A stretch of DNA of 64,000 bases, taken from contig CAJBYO010000033.1 in assembly GCA_903959905.1 (NCBI GenBank), positions 1 to 64,000 on the forward strand, read 5' to 3'. Both the position numbers and the translations under genes were made by a program. The DNA comes from an uncultured Bacteroidales bacterium. GTDB taxonomy: Bacteria; Bacteroidota; Bacteroidia; Bacteroidales; FEN-979. Position 1 is the stretch's first letter, and each line of letters opens with the position of its first letter. A model generated the notes under the pieces. That model saw only the letters and a list, made by a program, of their open reading frames with translations, was not told the origin of the DNA and did no database searches. Of this stretch, positions 39,995 through 48,908 are shown piece by piece.

Positions 39995-40096
39995 AGATCA
40001 ATATAATTTAAGTGTTGTAATAATATTTAAGCAGCGAAGTGGCAAAACAGCAAAGCAGCGAAACGAATTTCGCTACTTGTACTTTGCCCGGGCTCT

Positions 40097-41032
40097 TTAC
40101 TTTTTATTGCTTCTTCCGGCAGGTTTGCTGATCCTTTTGCGTGCAGGTTTGTTTTTATCCTCAGCAGCAGGTTCAAGGCCTTTCATCTTGGCAACCTTGG
40201 TTTCAACAAAATCCTTTTTAACGATTTTGATTCCATCCTCGTCAACCTCATCCTCATCCACATCAAGGAGATGTGAACCTAATCTGCCTTCGAATTCGTC
40301 ACCTTCGCCACGCTCGTCACCGGCTTCTTTCTTATCACGGTCAAGTTTGCGTTCCATCAGTCCTTCTTCCATTGCCCGTACCATGGTATCAACAATGAGA
40401 GAAATTGATTTGGAGGCATCATCATTAGCCGGGATTGGGAAATCAACGGTTCTTGGGTCAGAATTGGTATCAACGATGGCGAAAGTCGGAATATTGAGTT
40501 TCTTGGCTTCTGCCAGTGCGATATGTTCTTTCAGGATATCTACGATAAAGATAGCTGACGGCAGACGGTTAAGATCGGCAATAGATCCAAGGTTCTTTTC
40601 CAGTTTGGCGCGTTCACGGGTGATGGTAAGCCGTTCCTTCTTTGAAAGGTTGGTATACGACGGTGAACTCATCAGTTTGTCAATCGAGATCATTTTGCGT
40701 ACCGCCTTGCGGATGGTGGCAAAATTGGTTAGCATACCACCAGGCCAGCGTTCAGTGACATAGGGCATGTTGATCCTTTTGACATGCTCGGCAACAAGGT
40801 CTTTCGCTTGTTTTTTCGTAGCAACGAAAAGAACTTTTTTTCCTGCCTTTGCAATCTGTTTCAGGGCTGCGGCAGCCTCATCAACCTTGGCCATTGTTTT
40901 GTAAAGGTCAATGATATGGATCCCGTTGCGCTCCATAAAGATATAGGGAGCCATTGCAGGGTTCCATTTGCGGCGCAAGTGACCAAAATGGACACCGGCA
41001 TCCAGTAATGCATCAAAACTTGTTCTTGACAT
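40097..41032 (-). CDS. rpsB: 30S ribosomal protein S2
   Basis: 311 residues. The S2 core is clear: DALLDAGVHFGHLRRKWNP near residue 6, ERNGIHIIDLYKTM near 34, GTKKQAKDLV-like FVATKKQAKDLVAEHV near 69, ERWPGGMLTNFATI near 92 and FAIVDTNSDPRTVDFPIPAN near 178. Beyond the core, about 80 residues form a charged tail: an acidic run (DVDEDEVDEDGIK) then a lysine/arginine-rich end. Extended S2 tails occur in Bacteroidota, but this one is strongly acidic then basic. It follows rpsI by 26 bp. Confidence 0.97.
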   Translation of the reverse strand: MSRTSFDALLDAGVHFGHLRRKWNPAMAPYIFMERNGIHIIDLYKTMAKVDEAAAALKQIAKAGKKVLFVATKKQAKDLVAEHVKRINMPYVTERWPGGMLTNFATIRKAVRKMISIDKLMSSPSYTNLSKKERLTITRERAKLEKNLGSIADLNRLPSAIFIVDILKEHIALAEAKKLNIPTFAIVDTNSDPRTVDFPIPANDDASKSISLIVDTMVRAMEEGLMERKLDRDKKEAGDERGEGDEFEGRLGSHLLDVDEDEVDEDGIKIVKKDFVETKVAKMKGLEPAAEDKNKPARKRISKPAGRSNKK

Positions 41033-41058
41033 ATAATAATTCTAAAAATTCTAAAATA

Positions 41059-41445
41059 CTAACGTTTACTAAACTGGAATCTCTTACGGGCTTTTTTCTG
41101 TCCGAATTTCTTACGTTCCACCATACGCGGGTCGCGCATCAGCAATCCTTTTGCTTTAAGCGGGGAACGATGGTCGGCATTAATTTCACACAGGGCACGT
41201 GCAATTGCAAGGGCAAGAGCTTCAGCCTGTCCGCGGATACCACCACCATCAAGGTTCACCTTGACGTCGTATTTACCCTGGTTGTTGGTCACCTCAAAAG
41301 GTTCAGTTACCTTAAACTGAAGGATCGGTGTTGGAAAATAGTTTTTGAATTCGCGGCCATTCACGGTAATAATGCCCTGGCCTTCTTTCAAATAGATTCT
41401 TGCAACGGCAGTTTTCCTTCTGCCGAGGGTGTTGATAACTTCCAT
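41059..41445 (-). CDS. rpsI: 30S ribosomal protein S9
   Basis: 128 residues, the standard length. GRRKTAVARIYLKEGQG at the N-terminus, GGGIRGQAEALALAIARAL in the middle and the basic C-terminal tail RKKFGQKKARKRFQFSKR, which reaches the P-site tRNA, identify S9. It starts 1 bp after the rplM stop, the universal rplM-rpsI pair. Confidence 0.98.
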   Translation of the reverse strand: MEVINTLGRRKTAVARIYLKEGQGIITVNGREFKNYFPTPILQFKVTEPFEVTNNQGKYDVKVNLDGGGIRGQAEALALAIARALCEINADHRSPLKAKGLLMRDPRMVERKKFGQKKARKRFQFSKR

Positions 41446-41446
41446 A

Positions 41447-41902
41447 TTACTTGATTGAGGTTAGTTTCATAGGTTTAGGTTGCTGTGCATTGTGCAGGTG
41501 TTCCGGTCCGGCATAGACATACAGATTGCGGAACAATTCGCGCCCAAGGCGGTTCTTCGGGAGCATACCCTTGATGGCTTTCTCCACAACGGCGGTAGGC
41601 TTCTTGGCCAGTAATTTGGCTGGCGTCACCTCGCGCTGTCCGCCGGGATAACCGGTATGTGAAAGATAAACTTTATCTTCCATTTTATTTCCGGTCAGCT
41701 GGATCTTCTCCGCATTGATGATAACAACATTGTCACCGCAATCAACATGTGGTGTGTAGTTGGTCTTTGTTTTGCCTCTCAGCAGCATTGCCACCTTGGC
41801 TGCCAAACGGCCAAGTACCTGGCCTTCAGCATCAATAAGCACCCAATCCTTGGTCACAGTGGCCGCGTTGGCGCTTATGGTCTTGTAACTTAATGTGTTC
41901 AT
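41447..41902 (-). CDS. rplM: 50S ribosomal protein L13
   Basis: 151 residues. WVLIDAEGQVLGRLAAKVA, the HVDCGDNVVIINAEKIQLTG segment, HTGYPGG and MLPKNRLGRELFRNLYVYAG identify L13. It is the first gene of rplM-rpsI-rpsB-tsf, with a strong promoter at 41954-41983. The leader of about 45 bases holds a small 7-bp hairpin (41931-41949) that could take part in autoregulation. That role is inference. Confidence 0.98.
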   Translation of the reverse strand: MNTLSYKTISANAATVTKDWVLIDAEGQVLGRLAAKVAMLLRGKTKTNYTPHVDCGDNVVIINAEKIQLTGNKMEDKVYLSHTGYPGGQREVTPAKLLAKKPTAVVEKAIKGMLPKNRLGRELFRNLYVYAGPEHLHNAQQPKPMKLTSIK

Positions 41903-41930
41903 GCTTCTTCGTAATTATTATTTATATGAA

Positions 41931-41949
41931 CCTTTTTCTTCCAAAAAGG
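41931..41949 (-). promoter_or_regulatory. Hairpin in the rplM leader
   Basis: Read on the minus strand, CCTTTTT and AAAAAGG flank the 5-base loop GGAAG between the promoter and the rplM start. L13 leaders with regulatory structure are known in several bacteria. This small stem is a candidate but has no further support in the sequence. Confidence 0.35.
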
Positions 41950-41953
41950 GGTG

Positions 41954-41983
41954 CAAAGATATTCCTAATTTATTTCTCTGCAA
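41954..41983 (-). promoter_or_regulatory. Promoter of the rplM-rpsI-rpsB-tsf operon
   Basis: Minus-strand TATCTTTG (41954-41961) with TTG (41981-41983) 19 bp upstream is a near-ideal Bacteroidota promoter. Transcription should start near 41948, about 45 bp before the rplM ATG. The sequence TATCTTTGCAC recurs exactly at the Smr-gene promoter (53801-53811). Confidence 0.75.
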
Positions 41984-42081
41984 TGGATTTTAGTGATTAA
42001 AATGATATAATTTTGCAGTATCGTTTATTTTGTGACATTATTTGGTAATTTTATGATTTACTTTGTAGCATAGTTTAAAAT

Positions 42082-42267
42082 GTTTCTCGCAGATTTTCGC
42101 AGAAAAGGGCGCAGATTTGAGCAGATTAAATATATGATATCTGCTTATTATTCTGATATTTACATAAATTAGCTTGCTTTACGGATACGACGACAAAGGG
42201 GCGTATAACAAGATGTTTTTTAATCTGCTTAAATCTGCGCTCTTTTCTGCGAAAATCTGCGAGAAAC
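42082..42267. repeat. Large inverted repeat with 49-bp arms
   Basis: Arms 42082-42130 and 42219-42267 are reverse complements except at two positions. Both differences are of the kind that still allow G-U pairing in one RNA strand. The 88-bp spacer has no gene. The arms are themselves made of repeated GCAGATT and TCGCAGA words. A fragment of the same wording (GATTAACGCAGATTTA) lies at 38268-38283, so it may belong to a dispersed intergenic repeat family. It fills most of the gap between rplM and the helicase. Confidence 0.85.
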
Positions 42268-42388
42268 CTAAACCTTGAATATCACACACATACCAACTAA
42301 TATCACCTTATGATCAAAAAATCCGGATTTCCCGTATTACCTTTTGCCCCAAACACCGATTAAGCAGAATATTATTAAAAACACCTCC

Positions 42389-44857
42389 ATGGAATACAAG
42401 CAGAACGAACAGTTGCTCCTGGCAACAGAATATGTTCAGTTTACAAATGAGAATATATTTTTGACCGGGAAAGCAGGAACGGGAAAAACCACCTTCCTGC
42501 ACAACCTGAGAAAAATGACCCCGAAACGTATCGTAGTGGTAGCTCCTACCGGTGTTGCTGCCATCAATGCGGGAGGTGTTACCATCCACTCTTTCTTTCA
42601 GCTCAGCTTTGCACCGTCGATCCCACAGCAGGAAACAGCCGGGTCAAGGCCTGCCCGCCAGGAAGGGTTTCAGCAGAAATTCAATCGTGAAAAAATCCGG
42701 CTGATCAAATGTATCGATTTACTGGTCATTGATGAAATAAGTATGGTACGGGCCGATGTCCTTGATGCGGTTGACGAAGTATTGCGCAGGTACCGGAACC
42801 ATTCAAAACCTTTCGGCGGTGTTCAATTGCTGATGATTGGCGACCTGCACCAGCTGTCGCCGGTAATCCGCGACGCTGAATGGGCCATCCTGAGAGACCA
42901 TTACAAGAGTGTTTACTTCTTTGACAGTATTGCACTTAAAAAAACTGATCCGGTCACCATTGAGTTAAAGGAAGTATTCAGGCAATCTGATATTAACTTT
43001 ATCGCACTCCTGAATAAAGTGAGGGACAATAAAATTGACAGTCAAACAATTGCAACATTAAATTCCCGGTATATTCCTGGTTTTAATCCCGGTGATGATG
43101 AGGGCTATATTACGCTTACAACACACAATTCAAGCGCCCTGGCACTGAATCAAAACAAACTTGCAGGAATCTCCCTTGAATCGCACATTTTCAAAGCAGA
43201 AACCGAAGGTGAATTTCCGCCGAATGATTATCCCACGGCCGAAGAACTGGAATTAAAAATAAACGCTCAGGTGATGTTTATCAAAAACGACCTGTCGGCG
43301 GAGAAAAAATATTACAACGGAAAAATTGGAAAGATCACCCGCCTGGACGAAGATTTCGTTTATGTGAAATGTCCTTCCGAGGCTGAAGATATTACTGCTG
43401 GCAGGGTGAAATGGGAAAACATCAAATATTCGCTCAATGATGAAACCCGGGAAATTGATGAAAAGATCGTTGGCAGTTTCACCCAAATCCCGCTCAAATT
43501 GGCCTGGGCCATCACCATCCACAAAAGCCAGGGGCTGACCTTTGATAAGGTTATCATTGATGCCAATGCCGCATTTGCATTCGGACAGGTTTATGTGGCA
43601 CTGAGCAGGTGCAGAACCTTTGGCGGTATCGTGTTAAGCACTCCGATCTCCGGGTCAGGAATAAAAACTGATTCACTTGTGATGAACTACACACAAAATG
43701 CACAGCAAAATGAGCCGGGAATGGCAAGCCTGAATGAATCCAGGATCCGTTTCCAGAAGGAGCTGTTCTATGAACTCTTTGATTTTAAATCAATGAAAAG
43801 CAGGTTTGATTACCTGTTAAAACTGCTGAACGAGCATTCAAAGATTCTTGAGCCGGCACTCATTGACGGGATCAGGGCAGGCAGGAACCGGGCCGATGAT
43901 GAAATATTCCAGGTTGCAGAGAAATTTAAACCTCAGCTGACAAACCTGATGAACCTAGCATTAATTCCGGAAGAGAATCCTGAACTCCAGGGCCGGACCC
44001 GACAGGCAGCTGTTTACTTTTCTGATAAGACAGGCAAACAGGTTATACCGTTCCTGGAAAAAATCAACATTGAATCTGACAACAAGGTGGTAAAGAAGCA
44101 GCTGAATGAATCTCTTGAAAAGCTCCGGAAAGAGGTTTTTATCAGAACAGCCTGCCTGGATTGCTGCCGGTCGGGATTTGACACAATTACATATTTAAAG
44201 GTGAGGTCGGCAGCGGAACTTGACTTCCAACCGGCTTCAAAGCAAAAAGGGAAGGATGTCCCAGAACATTCCGGCAGCCTGGCCCACCCTGAACTATATG
44301 CTGTCCTTAAAGAATGGCGCAACAACGTTGCTGATGAAAGTGATGTGCCGGCATATATGGTGCTACCGCACAAATCCATACTTGAACTGATCAGCAAACT
44401 GCCGGTTACCATCAAAGAACTGAAAAACATCAAGGGCATCGGACCTGCAAAGGTGAAGCAGTTCGGCGACGGTATTACTGCAATGATCAGGGAATATTGT
44501 GATGAAAATGATCTTAAACCGGAGCAAACTGAAATACCTGTTGCCGAAAAAAAGGCGAAAATCAACTCAGGGAAATTAAGCTTTGAGATGTTTCAATCAG
44601 GCAAATCAGTAAATGAAATTGCAGAGGAACGCAAACTCTCCGTGTCAACAGTTGAATCGCACCTGACGCCCTACATAGGCAGCGGCGATATTGATATCGC
44701 CCGGTTGGTTCCTGCAGATAAACTGGGCAGAATGTTAAATTACCTGCATGAAAACCAGGGAAAACGCATCGGTGACATGAAAAGTGAGCTTGGAAACCAG
44801 GTATCATATGGTGATCTGAGATTTGTTTTGGCACATTTCAGACAAACGGAACAATAA
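42389..44857 (+). CDS. Pif1/RecD-like DNA helicase with HRDC and HTH domains
   Basis: 822 residues from ATG 42389 (MEYKQNEQLLLATEYVQF). An upstream ATG at 42344 adds 15 residues of doubtful quality. TGKAGTGKTTFLHNLRK is Walker A (about 25-41), LLVIDEISMVRADVLDAV Walker B, and GDLHQLSPV a Pif1-type motif. TIHKSQGLTFDKVIIDANAA and VYVALSRCRTFGG are the C-terminal motor motifs. After an uncharacterised region come an HRDC-like domain (about 630-710, LKNIKGIGPAKVKQFG) and an HTH domain (about 730-822, FQSGKSVNEIAEERKLSVST). It probably unwinds DNA 5' to 3' in repair or replication. The next gene starts at the base after its stop codon. Confidence 0.9.
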   Translation: MEYKQNEQLLLATEYVQFTNENIFLTGKAGTGKTTFLHNLRKMTPKRIVVVAPTGVAAINAGGVTIHSFFQLSFAPSIPQQETAGSRPARQEGFQQKFNREKIRLIKCIDLLVIDEISMVRADVLDAVDEVLRRYRNHSKPFGGVQLLMIGDLHQLSPVIRDAEWAILRDHYKSVYFFDSIALKKTDPVTIELKEVFRQSDINFIALLNKVRDNKIDSQTIATLNSRYIPGFNPGDDEGYITLTTHNSSALALNQNKLAGISLESHIFKAETEGEFPPNDYPTAEELELKINAQVMFIKNDLSAEKKYYNGKIGKITRLDEDFVYVKCPSEAEDITAGRVKWENIKYSLNDETREIDEKIVGSFTQIPLKLAWAITIHKSQGLTFDKVIIDANAAFAFGQVYVALSRCRTFGGIVLSTPISGSGIKTDSLVMNYTQNAQQNEPGMASLNESRIRFQKELFYELFDFKSMKSRFDYLLKLLNEHSKILEPALIDGIRAGRNRADDEIFQVAEKFKPQLTNLMNLALIPEENPELQGRTRQAAVYFSDKTGKQVIPFLEKINIESDNKVVKKQLNESLEKLRKEVFIRTACLDCCRSGFDTITYLKVRSAAELDFQPASKQKGKDVPEHSGSLAHPELYAVLKEWRNNVADESDVPAYMVLPHKSILELISKLPVTIKELKNIKGIGPAKVKQFGDGITAMIREYCDENDLKPEQTEIPVAEKKAKINSGKLSFEMFQSGKSVNEIAEERKLSVSTVESHLTPYIGSGDIDIARLVPADKLGRMLNYLHENQGKRIGDMKSELGNQVSYGDLRFVLAHFRQTEQ

Positions 44858-46342
44858 ATGACCTGTCAAAGGCTGCTTACCGAAAAGCTTTCGCGCAACA
44901 GGCCATTCTGCCTGCTTGGTGCAGCGGGGACAGGAAAAACGACCCTGATCCGGGAATTTGCAGGCAAATTCAGCAACTTTATCCACCTGGATCTTGATAC
45001 GGCCGTTGACAGGGCAATATTTGATTTTGAGAGTTCGGCAATGGAGACCCTCAAGGCGGTTGGGTTTTTAAAAGGCAGGGAACTCCGCGGAAAAGGGACA
45101 CTGATTGTGTTGGATGAGATTGGTAAGTGTTCGGGGGCAGCCAGGTGGGTTGGAGAGCTTATGGGTGTTGGAGCTGGCGATTGGACGGACGGGCGGACGG
45201 GTGGACAGGCGGACGGGCGGACAAGCGGACAGGCGGACGGGCGGACAAGCGGACAGGGGGACAAGCGGACGGGCGGACAGGGGGACGGGCGGGCGGGTGG
45301 ACAGGTGGACGGGCCGTTTATTGTGGCGACGTCGTCGGTGCTTACCAAGCAGCTGGGAGCGTTGATCAGCCTGGAAAACGGGCTCATGGATCCTGTTTAC
45401 CTTCATCCCTTTTCCTTTGAGGAGTTTCTGATGGCGATGGATGATAACCAGGCACTTGAAGCATTTCGTGAAGTTCCTGTACCTTACTATGCCTATGAGA
45501 AACTGCTCAATTATTTCCATCTTTACACGCTGATCGGCGGGATGCCCGAAATCATCAGCGATTATGCTGCGACCCGGCATCTGGCCCAACTTAAAAAGAT
45601 CTATGAGAGAGCCAGCGACCGGTTTATCCATGGGATTGATATTCTGTCTTCAAGCGCCAAAAGCAGCAACCTGGCTGCAGATGTATTGCAAAACACATAT
45701 CCTTTCGCCGCAACCAGGATCAGCTACAATCATTTTGGCAACCTTGAAAAAGGCAGCAGGGAGATCAACCAGGCATTTAAAACACTTGAAAGTGCTTTTC
45801 TGCTCCACCTGGTTTATCCGATTGTATCTGCCAACCTGCCACTGACACCTGATTTTTCGCGATTTCCAAGGTTGCACATGCTGGATACCGGGCTGGTCAA
45901 CTATTTTTCAGGTATTCAGAAACCGCTCTTTCAATCGCACGACATGAATGCTATTTTTGAAGGACAAATCGCAAGGCAGGTTGTTGGGCAGGAAATCCTT
46001 GTTTCTGAAAACCAGGATGGGCCCGACCGGGACCCCCTGAAATTCTGGGTTCGCTCCAAAATCCAGGGCAAAGCTGAGGTGGATTTTGTCATAAGGCATG
46101 GCGACCTGCTGATTCCGGTGGTGGTTAAGTCAGGGGAACCAGGGCGACTCAGGTCACTTCACCAATATATTGATTCAGCTCCCCATGCTTATGCCGTTCG
46201 CCTTTATGCCGGGAAGGTGGCTGTTCAGCAATGCCAGACCATCAGCGGCAAAAAGTATTACCTGTTAAACCTTCCCTATTTTCTGGCCGGAAAAATCAAG
46301 GATCACCTGAGAGGCTTTATCAGGTTAACAGACGGGAATTAA
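44858..46342 (+). CDS. AAA ATPase of the DUF4143 group with repeat-encoded insert
   Basis: 494 residues. LLGAAGTGKTTLIREFAGKF (about 20-39) is Walker A and GTLIVLDEIGKCSG (about 81-94) is Walker B, followed by VATSSVLTKQLG, the sensor region. The C-terminal half is DUF4143-like: FPRLHMLDTGLVNYF, FEGQIARQVVGQEI and AEVDFVIRHGDLLIPVVVKS, which resembles a nuclease-like fold. Between Walker B and the sensor strand, residues about 109-152 (GRTGGQADGRTSGQAD and similar) come entirely from the 8-bp repeat at 45183-45314. Without it the spacing would be normal for the family. DUF4143 ATPases are widespread with unknown cellular role. The start is at the base after the helicase stop. Confidence 0.85.
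   Translation: MTCQRLLTEKLSRNRPFCLLGAAGTGKTTLIREFAGKFSNFIHLDLDTAVDRAIFDFESSAMETLKAVGFLKGRELRGKGTLIVLDEIGKCSGAARWVGELMGVGAGDWTDGRTGGQADGRTSGQADGRTSGQGDKRTGGQGDGRAGGQVDGPFIVATSSVLTKQLGALISLENGLMDPVYLHPFSFEEFLMAMDDNQALEAFREVPVPYYAYEKLLNYFHLYTLIGGMPEIISDYAATRHLAQLKKIYERASDRFIHGIDILSSSAKSSNLAADVLQNTYPFAATRISYNHFGNLEKGSREINQAFKTLESAFLLHLVYPIVSANLPLTPDFSRFPRLHMLDTGLVNYFSGIQKPLFQSHDMNAIFEGQIARQVVGQEILVSENQDGPDRDPLKFWVRSKIQGKAEVDFVIRHGDLLIPVVVKSGEPGRLRSLHQYIDSAPHAYAVRLYAGKVAVQQCQTISGKKYYLLNLPYFLAGKIKDHLRGFIRLTDGN
45183..45314 (+). repeat. Array 1: sixteen 8-bp GGACRRGY units inside a CDS
   Basis: A leading GGAC is followed by 16 units of 8 bp from 45187 to 45314, 15 of which keep GGAC. Total length is 132 bp, divisible by three, so the frame of the ATPase is kept. 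Three units (24 bp) encode an eight-residue period such as GRTSGQAD. Unit ends are GGGC, GGGT, AGGC, AGGT, AAGC and AGGG. The GAGC and GAGT ends that dominate array 2 are absent. Confidence 0.95.
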
Positions 46343-46385
46343 CGAAATGGTCATGATGAAAGCACCCTCCCGGGGAAATAATTCT

Positions 46386-46393
46386 TACCTTTG
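46386..46393 (+). promoter_or_regulatory. Promoter -7 box of the GldA-like gene
   Basis: TACCTTTG fits TAnnTTTG and lies 23 bp before the preferred start at 46417. No TTG stands at the usual -33 distance. Confidence 0.5.
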
Positions 46394-46416
46394 CCGCGTT
46401 TTCAATGCAAACCGGC

Positions 46417-47388
46417 ATGTCAATCCTCATTTCAAACATAACTAAAATATACGGCAGTCAAAAAGCCCTGGATTCTGTTTCACTGGAAATAAAGCCAGGC
46501 GGAATTACGGGCCTGCTCGGACCCAACGGTGCCGGCAAAAGCACACTGATGAAGATCCTTTCATGCTTCATCCCTCCCACTTCCGGTGATGCATCTGTTT
46601 GTGGTTTTGATGTTTTGGAGCAGTCCATTGATGTGCGGAAAAAAGTTGGATACCTGCCTGAGAACAACCCGCTATACCTGGACTTGTATGTGCGTGAGTT
46701 TCTTGGCTTTATCGCCGGCACTCACCATCTGAATGGAAATATTGCTGCCCGTGTTTCTGATATGATTGAGATGACCGGCCTGCAGTCGGAGATGCATAAA
46801 AAACTCGGTGCTCTTTCAAAGGGCTACCGTCAGCGTGTCGGACTCGCGCAAGCGATGATCCACGATCCGGAGGTGCTGATCCTGGATGAGCCGACATCCG
46901 GGCTTGACCCCAACCAGCTGATTGAAATTCGCAACCTGATCACGGAACTCGGGAAAACCAAAACGGTGATCATGTCAACCCACATCATGCAGGAGGTGGA
47001 GGCAATCTGCAACAGGGCTGTTATAATCCACAAGGGGCATATCATCGCAAATGATTCAACGCAGAACCTGCAACACCTGGCTACCTCCGCCGTCATCATC
47101 AAAGTTGAATTCAATACACCGGTTCATGCCTCAGCACTGAAGGCAATTTCAGGGGTGATTAAGTTGACTGCCGGAGAAAGTAACGAGCATCAGGCAATGA
47201 ACGGACCAGTTCCATCTAACGGCGGACAAACCAATGAATCAAGGTACTGGATACTTACATCGGCCCCCGGCACAGATATCCGGGCTGATGTTTTCCAGTT
47301 TGCTGTGGAGAAAAAACACACTGTACTTTCATTGCACCGTGAAGAACAACGGCTGGAAGAGGTATTCCAGGAGCTTACAAAGAAGTAA
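46417..47388 (+). CDS. ABC transporter ATP-binding protein, GldA-like
   Basis: 323 residues from ATG 46417 (MSILISNITKIYGSQKALDS). An upstream ATG at 46405 adds four residues. LLGPNGAGKSTLMKIL is Walker A, LSKGYRQRVGLAQAM the ABC signature, and VLILDEPTSGLDPNQL the Walker B and D-loop. The sequence YLPENNPLYLDLYVREFL and the C-terminal VFQELTK resemble GldA, the ATPase of the GldAFG complex of Bacteroidota, linked to gliding in some species. A hydrophilic insert (about 254-275, NEHQAMNGPVPSNGGQTNES) precedes the end. The partner permease genes are not beside it. Other ABC-2 ATPases look similar, so the name is tentative. Confidence 0.8.
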   Translation: MSILISNITKIYGSQKALDSVSLEIKPGGITGLLGPNGAGKSTLMKILSCFIPPTSGDASVCGFDVLEQSIDVRKKVGYLPENNPLYLDLYVREFLGFIAGTHHLNGNIAARVSDMIEMTGLQSEMHKKLGALSKGYRQRVGLAQAMIHDPEVLILDEPTSGLDPNQLIEIRNLITELGKTKTVIMSTHIMQEVEAICNRAVIIHKGHIIANDSTQNLQHLATSAVIIKVEFNTPVHASALKAISGVIKLTAGESNEHQAMNGPVPSNGGQTNESRYWILTSAPGTDIRADVFQFAVEKKHTVLSLHREEQRLEEVFQELTKK

Positions 47389-47418
47389 ACCTTTAAACGT
47401 CTGTACTCCAAACTTTTT

Positions 47419-47446
47419 TTGTCAATCATAAAATTTAGTATTTTTG
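47419..47446 (+). promoter_or_regulatory. Promoter of metK
   Basis: TTG (47419-47421, part of TTTTG) is followed after 17 bp by TATTTTTG (47439-47446). This is a close match to the Bacteroidota promoter, about 117 bp before the metK ATG. The leader contains repeated CTAAAAT words just before the start (47527-47555). Confidence 0.65.
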
Positions 47447-47563
47447 TTGTCTGAAGAGTGGACAGATATGAATAATTGCAACCAATGGGAACCCTGAAAC
47501 TTAATTTTCCTTCCTCCAATTGCAAACCTAAAATCTAAAATCAAACATCTAAAATCGTTTACC

Positions 47564-48907
47564 ATGGGATATTTATTTACATCAGAGTCCGTGTCAGAAG
47601 GACACCCGGATAAAGTGGCCGATCAGATATCAGATGCCTTGCTTGACGAGTTCATGAAATGGGATCCGGAATCAAAAGTGGCCTGTGAAACATTTGTAAC
47701 CACCGGACTTGTTGTTTGCGGCGGTGAAGTTAAAACCCAGGGATGGGTTGATGTACAGGAAACCGTTCGCCGGGTCATCCGCGAGATTGGTTATACCAAG
47801 GCTGAATACCGTTTTGATGCTGATTCATGCGGAATTATTTCAACAATTCATGAGCAGTCGTCAGACATCAACCAGGGTGTTGAGCGCGCAAAGAAGGAAG
47901 ATCAGGGTGCGGGCGACCAGGGAATGATGTTCGGTTATGCCTGCAATGAAATGGAGAACCTGATGCCAATGTCGGTAGAACTTGCCCACATCTTTCTGCA
48001 GGAACTTGCAGCCATCCGCAAGGAAGGCAAACAGATGAAATATCTCAGGCCCGACAGCAAATCTCAGGTTACCATTGAATATGATGACAATGGCAAACCC
48101 CTGCGCATCGACACCATCGTGGTAAGTACGCAGCATGATGATTTTGTTCAGCCAACAGCACAAACAGAAAAAGCTGAAAAAGCGGCTGAAAAAGCGATGC
48201 AGGACAAGATCAGAGAAGACATCCAGAAAATTCTTATACCACGGGTAAAGAAGACCCTGCCAGCTAAAATTCAGAAGTTGTTCACCAGTGACTTCAAACT
48301 TCATGTGAACCCGACCGGAAAATTTGTAATCGGCGGACCGCACGGCGACACTGGCCTCACCGGCCGCAAAATCATCGTAGACACCTACGGCGGACACGGT
48401 GCCCATGGCGGAGGTGCTTTTTCAGGAAAAGATCCATCAAAAGTTGACCGCTCTGCTGCTTATGCGGCAAGACATATTGCCAAAAATATGGTTGCGGCAG
48501 GAGTAGCTGACCAGGTGCTTATACAGGTTGCTTATGCGATCGGGGTGGCACAGCCGGTCGGACTCTATGTCAACGCCTTCGGCACAGCAAGGGTGAAGGA
48601 TAAAAAAGGAAACGTTCTACACAACGGTGCCATCGCCGAAAAGATCGCCAAGATCTTTGACATGCGCCCCTATGCGATCGTGGAACGGTTTGGCCTGAAA
48701 AACCCGGTTTACCAGCCATCTGCTTCCTATGGCCATTTCGGCCGTGATTACTTCACCAAAGAAGTTGATGTATATTACCCGGTCAAGGGCTCCAAGCCGA
48801 AAAAAGTTAACGGAATCGCCAAAGATGTTTACACAAAGAAGGTCGATTTCTTTGCCTGGGAAAAGCTTGATTATGTTGACAGGCTGAAAAAAGAATTTGG
48901 AATTTAA
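47564..48907 (+). CDS. metK: S-adenosylmethionine synthase
   Basis: 447 residues, slightly long for the family because of a lysine-rich stretch near residue 205 ([14 protein letters not shown]). [20 protein letters not shown] is the N-terminal methionine- and ATP-binding signature, [15 protein letters not shown] is the diagnostic hexapeptide region, and [20 protein letters not shown] is the third signature. It makes S-adenosylmethionine from methionine and ATP, used for instance by UbiE. The next gene probably starts 1 bp after its stop. Confidence 0.98.
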   Translation: MGYLFTSESVSEGHPDKVADQISDALLDEFMKWDPESKVACETFVTTGLVVCGGEVKTQGWVDVQETVRRVIREIGYTKAEYRFDADSCGIISTIHEQSSDINQGVERAKKEDQGAGDQGMMFGYACNEMENLMPMSVELAHIFLQELAAIRKEGKQMKYLRPDSKSQVTIEYDDNGKPLRIDTIVVSTQHDDFVQPTAQTEKAEKAAEKAMQDKIREDIQKILIPRVKKTLPAKIQKLFTSDFKLHVNPTGKFVIGGPHGDTGLTGRKIIVDTYGGHGAHGGGAFSGKDPSKVDRSAAYAARHIAKNMVAAGVADQVLIQVAYAIGVAQPVGLYVNAFGTARVKDKKGNVLHNGAIAEKIAKIFDMRPYAIVERFGLKNPVYQPSASYGHFGRDYFTKEVDVYYPVKGSKPKKVNGIAKDVYTKKVDFFAWEKLDYVDRLKKEFGI

Positions 48908-48908
48908 T

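Noticed and set aside
39885..40763. 292-codon plus-strand frame antisense to rpsB and tsf
   Set aside because: The translation is serine-rich low complexity and mirrors the charged S2 tail. The minus-strand genes are certain.
44866..45631. Minus-strand frames of 173 and 187 codons across array 1
   Set aside because: They consist mainly of translated repeat units (PPVRPS, SACP). The array cannot contain stops, so long frames are expected by composition.
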